Shown in pieces: positions 1 through 8,182 of a DNA stretch of 42,311 nt (the first letter of the stretch is position 1; the number at the start of each line of letters is the position of its first letter). The notes below the pieces were generated by a model. That model ran no database searches, was not told the origin of the DNA, and saw nothing but the letters and a program-made list of their open reading frames with translations. Source of the stretch: a bacterium HR10 (lineage in GTDB: Bacteria; Acidobacteriota; Blastocatellia; HR10); the NCBI GenBank assembly GCA_002923315.1, contig BEHM01000027.1, forward strand, positions 1 to 42,311. Reading direction: 5' to 3'. Made by a program: the position numbers and the translations under genes.

Positions 1-384
1 GCAATATTTCTCAATGAGGTAAAGGCGCAGGCGCTGCCGATCCTCCTCGCTCAGGGTCCGATCCCGCAGCAGTTCGCGAAAGACGGCCACCATGTTCTCC
101 ACGTCACCGGCCAGGTAGTAGAGATAGCCGAGCTGGAATCGTTCCTCGCTCCCCTTCACCTTATCTCTCACGCGCGTCGCATATTGCCGGGCCGATTCAC
201 GGGCTCGTTCCCTGAGCGCTGCGGCTTCCTTCTCACTGATATCGGCGCGACCGGCCTCGCGCAAAAGCTGCTGCACCTCTTCGACGTACTCGGCCACTGA
301 GCGCTCGCCCGCCGCTTGTCCCAGGACAAGTGCGCTCGCACCGAATCCCATAATGAGCACGCCCCTCAAGATCTGTCCCACCAT
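1..384 (-). CDS. Secreted helical protein, C-terminus cut off by the window edge
   Basis: The reading frame is open from the ATG at 384 to the left edge, so 128 N-terminal residues are visible and the rest is missing. The start follows GGAGAG a few bases upstream. The first residues form a hydrophobic segment (ILRGVLIMGFGASALVLG) ending near AAG, which looks like a signal peptide. After that come charged amphipathic helices rich in E, R and A (VEEVQQLLREAG, then LGYLYYLAGDVENMVAVFREL), which resemble a TPR-like helical pair. I do not recognise a catalytic motif in the visible part. Acidobacterial secreted redoxins sometimes carry such a helical N-terminus, but no CXXC motif is visible here, so that idea is untested. 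The gene lies downstream of the Kelch gene on the same strand, with a hairpin between them, so it is probably transcribed separately. Confidence 0.7.
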   Translation of the reverse strand, partial: MVGQILRGVLIMGFGASALVLGQAAGERSVAEYVEEVQQLLREAGRADISEKEAAALRERARESARQYATRVRDKVKGSEERFQLGYLYYLAGDVENMVAVFRELLRDRTLSEEDRQRLRLYLIEKYC

Positions 385-543
385 CTTCTCTCCACGCCGA
401 AGTGCCCTTTGTGTGCCCCGCATCATCGGCATGAGTGTACCATAAGCCAGTTCGCGCATGAAGGTGTCACCGAGTTGCCGAATGGACGTGGTCGCGGCTC
501 GATCTCACCGGGCACGCCCTCATCATCCGCTGAAAGGCGGGAA

Positions 544-579
544 CGGGGGCCTCATGAGGCGCGCTCGATGAAGCCCCCG
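544..579 (-). terminator. Stem-loop after the Kelch gene, possible terminator
   Basis: A 12-bp stem pairs 544-555 with 568-579; one pair is G-U in the minus-strand RNA. The loop is 12 nt. It starts about 20 nt after the Kelch stop codon. The downstream side on the minus strand is only moderately T-rich (TTCCC, CTTTC), so it may act with Rho or as an mRNA 3' end protector rather than as a strict intrinsic terminator. Confidence 0.45.
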
Positions 580-600
580 AAGGGAGGGCGAGGTGCTCAC

Positions 601-2577
601 TCAATTCTTGCGGTAGAAGGAGAGGAAGCCCAAACGCCCGCCTGTATTGAGCGGACCAATCCCCCCCCAGATGATCATCTCCGCGCCAGTCCAAATGGCC
701 GTATGGCCGCTGCGCGGGCTCGGAGCATTGGAGCTGGTGAAGCTCGACCAGGCATTCGCGCGCGGATCATATCGGCCTCCGGAGCTTTGTGCGCCGTTGA
801 GATTGGTTCCCCCCCAGATGATCATCTCCGCGCCGGTCCAGACGGCTGTGTGCTGACTCCGCCCATCGGGAGCATTCGCCGTACTCATGGCCATCCAGCT
901 GTCGCGCGCCGGATCGTACCGGCCGCCATTGGCGAAGAAGTCAATGTTATTGATCCCCCCCCAGACGATCATGACCGATCCGGTCCACACGGCCGTGTGA
1001 TGACTGCGCGCGCTCGGAGCGCCCGTCGTGCTCACAGGGCGCCAACTGTCAGTGCGGGGATCATATCGCCCACCCGTATTCGTGCGCACACCCCCGCTGC
1101 CGGCACCGCCCCAGATGATCATCTCCGTGCCGGTCCAGATGGCCGTGTGGTTGCTGCGCGCGCTCGGCGCGTTCGTCGTCGAGATCGGCCGCCACGTGTC
1201 GGTCGCCGGATCATATCGCGCACCAGTGTTCAGAGGACCGCGACTATCGCTCCCGCCCCAGATGATCATCTCCGTGCCGGTCCAGATGGCCGTGTGGTTG
1301 CTGCGAGGACTCGGAGCATTGGCGGTCGAAATCGGCCGCCAGGTGTCCGTGGCCGGATCATATCGCGCGCCGGTGTTGAGCGGGCCGAGAAGCCCGCTCC
1401 CGCCCCAGATGATCATCTCCGTGCCAGTCCAGATGGCCGTGTGGTTGCTGCGAGGACTCGGAGCATTGGCGGTCGAAATCGGCCGCCAGGTGTCCGTGGC
1501 CGGATCATATCGCGCGCCGGTGTTGAGCGGGCCGAGAAGCCCGCTCCCGCCCCAGATGATCATCTCCGTGCCAGTCCAGATGGCCGTGTGGTTGCTGCGA
1601 GGACTCGGAGCATTGGCGGTCGAAATCGGCCGCCAGGTGTCCGTGGCCGGATCATATCGCGCGCCGGTGTTGGTGAAGCCTCCGATGATGAGCGTGCTCC
1701 CGCCCCAGATGATCATCTCCGTGCCAGTCCAGACGGCCGTGTGACCACTGCGTCCACTGGGCGCGTTAGTCATCGAGGTGGGGAACCATGCTTCGATGGC
1801 CGAGCGTCCGATCTCTGAAAAACCCGAGGCGAGAATTCCAGGATCGTTCGGTCGCCCTAAGATGATCGCCCCAGGAGGAAGCGCTCCTTCAGCCGAGATG
1901 ACGACGCGCTCCGGCCCGGGCGGCCCCGGGGGACCCGGCGGTCCAGCCGGCCCGGCTGGTCCGGGCGGTCCCGGAGGACCCGTGGGGAAATCCACGAGGC
2001 TCGCGAACACGGCCTCCGCCGATGCTGAATCATACCGTATCGGATCGCGAGGCACCGTGAGGTTCACGCGCACAAGTCCGACGCTCACCGACGTGAACGC
2101 CGTGATCTCGGCGCACACGCGCTCGTCCGATCGGAATGATCTCGGCTCGCCCGCATAATGGAATTCGAGCGCATTCTCCACGGTGTCCACGCGCACGAGC
2201 CAATCTTCCGGACGCATCCGCTCTGAAACGACGTGCACGCGAATGATCCAGCCATCGAGCAGCAGGCGCGAGCGATCCAGCGTGATGCGCCACACATCGC
2301 CGCGTTGCAGCAACGCCGTCGCTCGTCCGTTCGCATTACTGATGCATACGAGCGCGCGCACCTCGTCCCCGGCCGGGAAGAGGTCCGGCGCGATCGTCAC
2401 TCGGGGAACGAGCCGCTCCTCATCAGCCGCCCCGATCGGACGCGCGCCGATAAGGGCTGCGAGAACGAACGCGGCGACAAGCGCCCTTCGCTCCGCCCCT
2501 GCGCCTCTTTGCGCGCGTCTCGTCCACGAGTCCACGGACATCGCGTTGGATCCTTCCATGGCGCGAATCCCCTTCAT
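601..2577 (-). CDS. Secreted Kelch-repeat protein with a collagen-like segment
   Basis: This is a 658-residue exported protein. I chose the ATG at 2577 because AGGAGAGG lies just upstream; the frame is open further upstream. A hydrophobic stretch around residues 24-43 (RALVAAFVLAALIGA) is the likely signal or anchor. Residues about 45-195 form a beta-rich domain without a family I can name. Residues about 199-222 are eight Gly-Pro-X triplets, a bacterial collagen-like stretch. The rest, about 259-656, is eight Kelch-type repeats of about 49 residues with HTAxWTG, MIIWGG and RYDPxTDxW signatures; this fold normally makes a beta-propeller used for binding. Several repeats are almost identical in DNA. 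It is divergent from another secreted repeat protein. A surface or extracellular binding role is inferred, and the ligand is unknown. Confidence 0.85.
   Translation of the reverse strand: MKGIRAMEGSNAMSVDSWTRRAQRGAGAERRALVAAFVLAALIGARPIGAADEERLVPRVTIAPDLFPAGDEVRALVCISNANGRATALLQRGDVWRITLDRSRLLLDGWIIRVHVVSERMRPEDWLVRVDTVENALEFHYAGEPRSFRSDERVCAEITAFTSVSVGLVRVNLTVPRDPIRYDSASAEAVFASLVDFPTGPPGPPGPAGPAGPPGPPGPPGPERVVISAEGALPPGAIILGRPNDPGILASGFSEIGRSAIEAWFPTSMTNAPSGRSGHTAVWTGTEMIIWGGSTLIIGGFTNTGARYDPATDTWRPISTANAPSPRSNHTAIWTGTEMIIWGGSGLLGPLNTGARYDPATDTWRPISTANAPSPRSNHTAIWTGTEMIIWGGSGLLGPLNTGARYDPATDTWRPISTANAPSPRSNHTAIWTGTEMIIWGGSDSRGPLNTGARYDPATDTWRPISTTNAPSARSNHTAIWTGTEMIIWGGAGSGGVRTNTGGRYDPRTDSWRPVSTTGAPSARSHHTAVWTGSVMIVWGGINNIDFFANGGRYDPARDSWMAMSTANAPDGRSQHTAVWTGAEMIIWGGTNLNGAQSSGGRYDPRANAWSSFTSSNAPSPRSGHTAIWTGAEMIIWGGIGPLNTGGRLGFLSFYRKN
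1114..1707 (-). repeat. Tandem 147-bp coding repeats in the Kelch domain
   Basis: The motif gatgatcatctccgtgcc recurs at 1114, 1261, 1408 and 1555, exactly 147 bp (49 codons) apart, and again at 1708 after a 153-bp unit. The units beginning near 1301 and 1448 look identical base for base over their full length, and the next differs only near its end. More diverged copies continue on both sides. Identity at third codon positions points to recent duplication or gene conversion. Confidence 0.9.
1913..1983 (-). repeat. Collagen-like Gly-X-Y triplet repeat
   Basis: Eight consecutive Gly-Pro-Pro, Gly-Pro-Ala or Gly-Pro-Glu triplets are encoded by very GC-rich DNA inside the Kelch gene. Such stretches can form triple helices in bacterial surface proteins. 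With only eight triplets here, trimerisation is possible but not certain. Confidence 0.85.
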
Positions 2578-2657
2578 CGTCCTCTCCTGTTGATCCCGTC
2601 GGGTTCGACTCCCGAAGGGGGGCGAAATGTTGCACGGAATTTTCCCTCTGCCTCCGC

Positions 2658-2684
2658 TTGACAAAGCGCGCGCCGTGCTCTATT
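2658..2684 (+). promoter_or_regulatory. Candidate promoter for the BNR-repeat gene
   Basis: A perfect -35 box TTGACA occupies 2658-2663. Possible -10 boxes are TCTATT at 2679-2684 (15-bp spacing, 4 of 6 consensus) or TATTCC at 2681 (17-bp spacing, 3 of 6). It lies in the 139-bp divergent gap, about 35 bp upstream of the ATG at 2717. The -35 is strong, while the -10 is weak. Confidence 0.5.
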
Positions 2685-2716
2685 CCCTAGCGGGAGACAT
2701 CACACGGGGCGAGAGG

Positions 2717-4543
2717 ATGATGCGGACAACACACAGAGTGCTCAGCGCGCTGCTCATTTTGGGAGCCATTCTTCCCCTCGGCGGACGAGCGGCCTCAGCA
2801 CAACTGGCGTTCTGGGAGCCGACGGCGGGACCGGAGGGAGGGACGATCCTCTCACTGGCCATCAGCCCGACGGGCACGATCTTCGCGGGGGCCTTTGGCG
2901 GCGGCGTCTTCCGCTCGGATGATCGCGGGGAGACCTGGACACAGTTGGCCGTCCTCGGCGCTCACGTGCTGAGCCTGGCGGTCACCCCCGCGGGCGATAT
3001 TCTGGCGGGGACCTTTGGCCAGGGCATCTATCGCTCGCGCGATGGTGGCGCCACTTGGACGGCTGTGAACACGGGGCTCAAGAATCTCACCGTGCAAGCC
3101 CTCTTCGCCACGGACGAGTACGTTCTGGCGGGCACGCTCGGTGGCATCTTTCGCTCCACCGATGGGGGCGAGAGTTGGACAGAGGCGAACTTCGGCGTCG
3201 CCGCTTTCGATGTGCGCGCCTTCGCCCGAGATTCCCGCGGCTGGATCTACGCCGGGACCAATGGCGAGCTCTACCGCTCGAAAGATGAGGGGCGGAGCTG
3301 GCGCTACACGTTTCATCTCGGCCTGATCAACAACAACATCTCGAGCGTCGTCATCACGCCCGAGGATGCGATTTACGTCGGCACGCTCGGCGGCGGCGTC
3401 TTCGTCTCAACCGATGACGCCGAGCACTTCAGAGCCGTCAATGAGGGTTTGGGGAACCTGGAGATCCTCTCCCTGGCGCTCGCTCCGGACGGTGCGCTCT
3501 TTGCCGGAACCGCTCGAAGCGGTATCTTTCGCCTGACTGCAGGCGGCGAGAGCTGGCAAGGCGCGAGCACCGGGTTGGAGAGCTTGCGCGTCTTCAAAAT
3601 CCTGCCAGCCGATGATGGAATGCTCCTGGCTGGGACATTAGGGGCCGGCATTTTCCGCTCGACCGATGGGGGGACGAGCTGGCGAGCGGTGAATCGGGGC
3701 GTGATCGCCTCGGTCATCCTCTCGCTCGCTGTTCGCTCTGATGGTGCGCTTGTGGCGGGGACGGCTGGAAACGGGCTCTTTCTCTCTCGCGATCAGGGCC
3801 AGAGCTATCTCCACGTGTTCCGGCAGACGACGGATGGATTGGCGCTCGCCGTGACGCGCGGAGGGACATTCCTGGCCGGGACGCCCCTTGGGCTCTTCCT
3901 CTCGCGAGACGGTGAGACGTGGACGCTCGTCGGATTAGCGAATCTGCCGATCTATGCCATCCTCGTCGCGCCCAGCGGCACCATCTTCGCCGGGACGCAG
4001 ATCGGTCTCTTCCGCTCCGAGGATGGTGGGGGGACATGGAGACGTTCGGGATTGTTCGGACGTCGCGTCTTCGCCCTCGCTGCCAGCCCCGATGGCCAGA
4101 TCTTCGCGGGAACCAGGAGCGGCGTCTTCCGCTCAACCGATAATGGTCAAAAGTGGAGCGGATATGGGCTTTCGGGCGTTGCCGGCGTGGGCGGACAGGA
4201 GATTCGAGCCTTGGCGGTGACTTCAGATGGGACACTCTTTGCGGCGACAGCGCGCGGCATCTTTCGCACGCCTCTGCAGGAGAAGCCGCAATGGAAGCGC
4301 GTGACGACCGGCCTGACCGACCTTGACGTGCGCGCCCTCGTGAGCGCGGCAGGCGGTCAACTCTTTGCCGCAACGGCTCAGGGCGTTTTTCGATCTCGCG
4401 ATCTCGGGGAGAGCTGGACGCCGATCAATATTGGCCTGACGAATCTCTCGGTTCGCGCGCTCGCTCTCGATGCGCGCCAGGTGCTCTACGCCGGAACGGA
4501 AGGCAGCGGTGTCTTCCGCAGCACGCGTCCTGTGGCTCCATGA
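2717..4543 (+). CDS. Secreted BNR/sortilin-type repeat protein
   Basis: This 608-residue exported protein has a signal peptide in its first 30 or so residues (LSALLILGAILPLGG, cleavage likely after ASA). The rest is about 14 repeats of roughly 40 residues, each with a G-(I/V)-FRS-xD-G-G-xxW signature like VFRSTDNG and a following FAGT strand. These are BNR/Asp-box repeats as in the photosynthesis-stability-factor and sortilin Vps10 propellers. Such repeats build beta-propellers that bind proteins or sugars, and no catalytic residues of a glycosidase are evident. The chosen ATG is preceded by GAGAGG; the next codon is also ATG (2720) and could be used. The gene is transcribed away from the Kelch gene, so two secreted repeat proteins share one control region. 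Its ligand cannot be told from sequence. Confidence 0.85.
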   Translation: MMRTTHRVLSALLILGAILPLGGRAASAQLAFWEPTAGPEGGTILSLAISPTGTIFAGAFGGGVFRSDDRGETWTQLAVLGAHVLSLAVTPAGDILAGTFGQGIYRSRDGGATWTAVNTGLKNLTVQALFATDEYVLAGTLGGIFRSTDGGESWTEANFGVAAFDVRAFARDSRGWIYAGTNGELYRSKDEGRSWRYTFHLGLINNNISSVVITPEDAIYVGTLGGGVFVSTDDAEHFRAVNEGLGNLEILSLALAPDGALFAGTARSGIFRLTAGGESWQGASTGLESLRVFKILPADDGMLLAGTLGAGIFRSTDGGTSWRAVNRGVIASVILSLAVRSDGALVAGTAGNGLFLSRDQGQSYLHVFRQTTDGLALAVTRGGTFLAGTPLGLFLSRDGETWTLVGLANLPIYAILVAPSGTIFAGTQIGLFRSEDGGGTWRRSGLFGRRVFALAASPDGQIFAGTRSGVFRSTDNGQKWSGYGLSGVAGVGGQEIRALAVTSDGTLFAATARGIFRTPLQEKPQWKRVTTGLTDLDVRALVSAAGGQLFAATAQGVFRSRDLGESWTPINIGLTNLSVRALALDARQVLYAGTEGSGVFRSTRPVAP

Positions 4544-4559
4544 AGAATCCAACCTGGGG

Positions 4560-4579
4560 TGGGGGATAGCGAACCCCCA
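4560..4579. terminator. Hairpin between converging genes
   Basis: TGGGGG at 4560-4565 pairs with CCCCCA at 4574-4579 around an 8-nt loop. It lies 17 nt after the BNR stop and about 100 nt beyond the patatin stop. No T-run follows on either strand, so terminator function is only possible. Confidence 0.3.
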
Positions 4580-4678
4580 TGGTGAGACCGACCTGATTTC
4601 GCAAGGGGGCGTTCGAGTTCAACCCCGGGCGAGATGCGGACACTCGCGCGTGCGGGCTTCGTGCTGGAGTTGATCACC

Positions 4679-5731
4679 TCAGACAGGTGGGGTTTTCAGG
4701 AAGTGCAGCAGTTCCAGAGGACGATGGTCAGCTCCGGTGAAGAGCCAGAGGGTGAGGCGTCCCATCTCAATGGCGGCTCGCTTGAGGAGATGGACGTCTG
4801 TGGTCAGACGGCGAAGCGGAAGCTGAGCATCGAGAAAAAGCGCGACGATATTGGCCGGGACCGCACGGCGACCGAGAGCGAGATCGAGGGCTCGATTGTA
4901 CGCTTCATGCCGCTTGAGGAAGGCCTGCTCCAGATCCGGGCTGAGGGAACGGAGCCACCGCGCCGCTAGTGCGCGTTCGAGTGCGCTGGGCGGCTGAGCC
5001 CGATGAGTCTTGGGGACGGTGAGCACGACGAGAAGATCCGTGCATCCATCGCGCACGGCCCGCTCAATGGGGATCGCGTCTACGACTCCGCCATCCACGT
5101 ACAAGCGATCCTTGAGGCGAACCGGATGCGGATAGAGAATGGGCAGGGCCGCACTGGCTTTGAGGGCGGTGAGCAGATCCACCTCTTCATCATGGCTGCA
5201 GAAGACGGCCTCCCGTCCGGTGAGCGCATCGGTGGCGACGATCACAAGCGGCGTCGGGTTCTCGCGCACGCGCCGGAGATCCAGCCGCTTCCGGCGCGCG
5301 ATGATCTCTTCGAAGAGGAAGTCCATGTCCACGATCTTCCGAAGGCGCCAGGGGTTGATGAAGCGGCGATTGGCGATGTCCTGATAATAGATCGAAGTTC
5401 CGAAGGCAGCCTGTCCGGCCAGGAAGTACGCGCCGTTGATGGCACCGGCCGAAGCGCCGTAGACGGCATCGAAGGCGTCCGTGAACCCAAGCTGCTCCAG
5501 GGCGATGATCGCGCCCGCGCTGGCGACCCCGCGCATGGCGCCGCCTTGCAGGATGAGGGCCGTCTTATGAGAAGCCGGTTTCAATTGTCCGGCCTCGCGC
5601 TCGGCTTTGCGCCTGAGGATATTCCGAACGGCGTCCTCGGGTCGGAGGCCCGCCACGCATCGCGCGAGCGCATCGCTCGCTTCGCGCGCGTGAGCGGCAG
5701 CGTCAGCATCGCGCGCCAGGAGCCGGCTCAC
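4679..5731 (-). CDS. Patatin-like phospholipase
   Basis: Patatin-family lipases cleave acyl chains from membrane lipids with a Ser-Asp dyad. The oxyanion-hole motif GGAMRG is near residues 63-68. The nucleophile elbow GASAG puts the catalytic serine near 94, and the DGG motif puts the aspartate near 213 (YVDGGVVDAIPIE). At 350 residues it is a normal single-domain length for the bacterial family. There is no signal peptide or membrane segment, so it should be cytoplasmic or membrane-peripheral. I chose the GTG at 5731 because it overlaps the upstream stop as GTGA, a classic coupled start. A TTG at 5740 in the same frame would add three residues. It is cotranscribed after the TolB-like gene. 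Physiological substrates are unknown. Confidence 0.9.
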   Translation of the reverse strand: MSRLLARDADAAAHAREASDALARCVAGLRPEDAVRNILRRKAEREAGQLKPASHKTALILQGGAMRGVASAGAIIALEQLGFTDAFDAVYGASAGAINGAYFLAGQAAFGTSIYYQDIANRRFINPWRLRKIVDMDFLFEEIIARRKRLDLRRVRENPTPLVIVATDALTGREAVFCSHDEEVDLLTALKASAALPILYPHPVRLKDRLYVDGGVVDAIPIERAVRDGCTDLLVVLTVPKTHRAQPPSALERALAARWLRSLSPDLEQAFLKRHEAYNRALDLALGRRAVPANIVALFLDAQLPLRRLTTDVHLLKRAAIEMGRLTLWLFTGADHRPLELLHFLKTPPV

Positions 5732-6810
5732 GGGATCCAATCGGCGATGAAGATATTGGTCTCTCCGGGCGTTCGCGCGTTGCGATTGGAGGCGAAGACG
5801 AGCTTTCGCCCATCCGGCGAGAACATGGGGAAGCCGTCGAACGTCGGATTGAACGTGATGCGTTCAAGTCCCGTCCCATCCTCGTTGATGAGGAAGAGGT
5901 CGAAATTGCGTCGCGCCGGATCGTGATGATTGGACGAGAAGATGATCCGTCGGCCGCTCGGATGGAAGAAGGGCGCGAAGTTGGCGGCGCCGTTGTTGGT
6001 GATCTGGCGCTGTCGGGAGCCATCGGCATCCATGACGTAGATCTCCAGCCGCATGGGGCGGAGGGCTCCCCCCTTGAGCAAGGCTTGAAAATCGGCGAGT
6101 TCAGCCATATTCCGGGGATGATGAGCGCGATAGACGATGCGCTTCCCATCGGGGGAGAAGAAGGCGCCGCCATCGTAACCCGGCGTGCGCGTCAGGCGCT
6201 TCACGTTGCGCCCATCGGCATCCATGACGTAGATGTCCGGATCACCGTCGCGCATCGAGGTGAAGACGATCTTCTTCCCATCGGGGGAGATGGTCGCTTC
6301 GGCATCATAACCCGGCGTGTGGGTGAGCTGTCGGAGATCGGAGCCGTCCACGCGGGCCGAGAAGATGTCATAGCCATCATAGAGCGCCCAGACATAACCG
6401 CGGGTGCGATCGGGAGGCGGAGGACAGTCCGGGCTGACATGATGCGTCGAGGAGTAGATGATGCGATCCCCTTTGGGGAAGAAGTAGGCGCAGGTCGTCC
6501 GCCCTTTCCCCGTGCTGACCAGGCGCACCTCATTGGTCTCCAGATCGAGGATGAAGATCTGATCGCACAGGAACGGTGGGCGCGTGGATTGAAAGATGAG
6601 CTTCTTCCCATCGGCGGAGAAATAGGCCTCGGCGTTCTCGCCCCCGAAGGTGAGCTGGCGAATATTGGCCAGATGGCGTTCCTCGCCGGGGAAGAGTAAG
6701 CCGCGCGGCTCAGCTGCTTCGCGCTCCTGCGTCACAGAAGGAGAAGTGACGCTGACGCCCATCAGGATAAGGAGGAGAGCGCCCATTCGAATTCCCAGAC
6801 GTTCGCTCAC
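5728..6810 (-). CDS. TolB-like PD40 beta-propeller protein, exported
   Basis: This 360-residue protein has six PD40/WD40-like blades, each with an (F/S)SPDGxxIxF core (for example ISPDGKKIVF, FSPDGKRIVY and FSPDGRKLVF) and DIYVMDADG strands. That arrangement matches the propeller of TolB and of many acidobacterial secreted proteins. The start is the GTG at 6810, preceded by GAGGGA at good spacing. It gives an N-terminal hydrophobic segment (MGALLLILMGVSVTS) as a signal peptide. The frame stays open further upstream, but no better ribosome site is seen there. It lacks the N-terminal domain of true TolB and has no Pal or TolA nearby, so it is TolB-like rather than tolB. It overlaps the patatin gene by 4 nt, which suggests coordinated output. 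Confidence 0.85.
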   Translation of the reverse strand: MSERLGIRMGALLLILMGVSVTSPSVTQEREAAEPRGLLFPGEERHLANIRQLTFGGENAEAYFSADGKKLIFQSTRPPFLCDQIFILDLETNEVRLVSTGKGRTTCAYFFPKGDRIIYSSTHHVSPDCPPPPDRTRGYVWALYDGYDIFSARVDGSDLRQLTHTPGYDAEATISPDGKKIVFTSMRDGDPDIYVMDADGRNVKRLTRTPGYDGGAFFSPDGKRIVYRAHHPRNMAELADFQALLKGGALRPMRLEIYVMDADGSRQRQITNNGAANFAPFFHPSGRRIIFSSNHHDPARRNFDLFLINEDGTGLERITFNPTFDGFPMFSPDGRKLVFASNRNARTPGETNIFIADWIP

Positions 6811-6987
6811 GACGTCCCTCTCCCTCGAAGGTTTTTTCGCCGCGACGTGCGGGCCTCCTCTTGAGAGCCAATGAGTGTACGTCGTCTCTGCCACCGGCGC
6901 AAGAGCACGAGGAGAACGGCGAAGGCGAGCGGCGGTGATCCGAGGGCGCGCTCCGACGCCCCCATCCGCCGAGCAGGGGCCAGGACC

Positions 6988-7365
6988 TCATCCCTCGAGG
7001 ACGACCTGCGCGACGGCCAGATCGCGACCGTGCGAGAGTGAGACGTGAGCGCGACGCCCACCCAGAGCCCGCAGGCGCTCGTGGGCTCGAGCGTGCAATT
7101 CGATTCGCGGCTGCCCGCTCGGCGATGGTACAATCTCCACGTCGTGCCAGCGGATGCCACCGCGTTTGCCGGTACCGAGCGCCTTGAGCGCCGCCTCTTT
7201 GGCGGCAAAGCGCGCGGCGAAGCGCTCGGCCGGATGCGCGGCGCGCTGACAGTAAGCGATCTCCGCCGGCGTGAAGACGCGTCGGAGGAAGCGGTCGCCG
7301 AACCGCGCGATCGTTTCCTCAATGCGCGAGATCTCCACGATGTCTATGCCGATGCCGACGATCAT
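6988..7365 (-). CDS. acpS: Holo-[acyl-carrier-protein] synthase
   Basis: AcpS transfers 4'-phosphopantetheine from CoA to a serine of acyl carrier protein, switching on fatty-acid synthesis in the cytoplasm. The 125-residue length fits the family. The N-terminal GIGIDIVE motif supplies the metal-binding Asp8, and FAAKEAALKALG supplies Glu57, both at the expected positions. The SLSH signature near the C-terminus is also present. The ATG at 7365 is the natural family start, but it overlaps the ATG of the divergent pgeF gene by two bases, so there is no non-coding upstream space. The TolB-like gene follows 177 bp downstream on the same strand. The ribosome site is weak (GAGG about 12 nt away). 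Confidence 0.95.
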   Translation of the reverse strand: MIVGIGIDIVEISRIEETIARFGDRFLRRVFTPAEIAYCQRAAHPAERFAARFAAKEAALKALGTGKRGGIRWHDVEIVPSPSGQPRIELHARAHERLRALGGRRAHVSLSHGRDLAVAQVVLEG

Positions 7366-8182
7366 GCGCGACTTTCACCTCAGCACGCGTGATGGCCTCT
7401 CTTATCTTGTGTGCACGCCCCTGCTCGCCTTCGGCGTGATCGTGGCCACGAGCACGCGGTCTCAGCAAGAGCATGCCGCACGTGAAGGCGCTTTGCAAGG
7501 CGAATCGCGCGCCGATGGCCGATACCGCCTTGAGCACATGTTCGCCCCATTCCTCTGTGCCGTGGGCCTGGCCCATCGTCCGCTGATCACACTGCGACAG
7601 CGACACACACATCGCTGTCTCGTCTTCGATCCGGCAGATGGGGCGTCCTGGTCGAAGTCTCCGCCCATCGGTGATGCCGTGGTGACACGCTCGAAGGAGG
7701 TCGTGTTGGGCATTCAGACGGCCGATTGCGCGCCGATCTTCATCTTCGACTCACGAACGCGCGCGCGCGCGGCCATTCACGCGGGATGGCGCGGCACGCT
7801 CGGACGGATCGTCGAGCGCGCGCTGGCGGCGATGGTCGCCCACTTCGGGACGCGCGCGGAGGACTGTTACGCAGCGATCGGCCCGACCATCGGTCCCTGC
7901 TGCTATGAAGTCGGCCCCGATGTGCTGGAGCCGTTCCGCCGGGAGTTCCCTTACGCCGAAGCGGTGATCGTGGCTCCGACGGCTTCGGGGCGGGCGCGCC
8001 TGGACCTGGTAGAGGCCAACATCCGTCAATTGCTCGCGTGCGGGCTGTCGCGCGCCCGCATCTTCGCGAGCGGGCTGTGCACGGCGTGTCATCCGCGACT
8101 CTTCTTCTCATATCGGCGCGAGGTCATGACCCCGGGTCGCACCGGACGCATGCTCTCGGTGATCGGGGAGCCCTCATCATGA
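7364..8182 (+). CDS. pgeF: PgeF/YfiH-type multicopper-oxidase-fold purine nucleoside phosphorylase (former laccase-domain protein)
   Basis: Members of this family (Cu-oxidase_4, YfiH, human FAMIN relatives) bind zinc and act on purine nucleosides; some are linked to cell-wall editing. The Zn ligands are recognisable: His81 in QRH, Cys122 in TADCAPI and His139 in IHAGWRG. The CCYEVG segment is also typical. At 272 residues the length is normal. The chosen ATG at 7364 begins MRDFHLST. Upstream methionines in frame (for example 7271) lie inside acpS antisense and would add residues absent from the family. No Shine-Dalgarno site is evident. The stop overlaps the DUF72 start as ATGA, so it heads a three-gene operon. 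Which activity dominates here cannot be read from sequence. Confidence 0.88.
   Translation: MRDFHLSTRDGLSYLVCTPLLAFGVIVATSTRSQQEHAAREGALQGESRADGRYRLEHMFAPFLCAVGLAHRPLITLRQRHTHRCLVFDPADGASWSKSPPIGDAVVTRSKEVVLGIQTADCAPIFIFDSRTRARAAIHAGWRGTLGRIVERALAAMVAHFGTRAEDCYAAIGPTIGPCCYEVGPDVLEPFRREFPYAEAVIVAPTASGRARLDLVEANIRQLLACGLSRARIFASGLCTACHPRLFFSYRREVMTPGRTGRMLSVIGEPSS

Noticed and set aside
316..1818. 500-residue plus-strand frame opposite the Kelch gene
   Set aside because: It is an antisense shadow of the repeat DNA, with repetitive PDDH and ARR composition and no family likeness.
2599..2615. T-arm-like hairpin (5-bp stem with TTCGACT loop) suggesting a tRNA fragment
   Set aside because: No acceptor, D-arm or anticodon partner fits upstream on this strand; it is a short leader hairpin or chance.
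4600..4625. GTTCGAGTTC string resembling a tRNA T-loop between converging genes
   Set aside because: The flanking stem is imperfect and no tRNA cloverleaf can be folded around it.
6807..6965. Possible 52-residue membrane micro-protein overlapping the TolB-like start by GTGA
   Set aside because: It has one short hydrophobic stretch and a convenient overlap, but no ribosome site and poor composition after it; more likely leader sequence.
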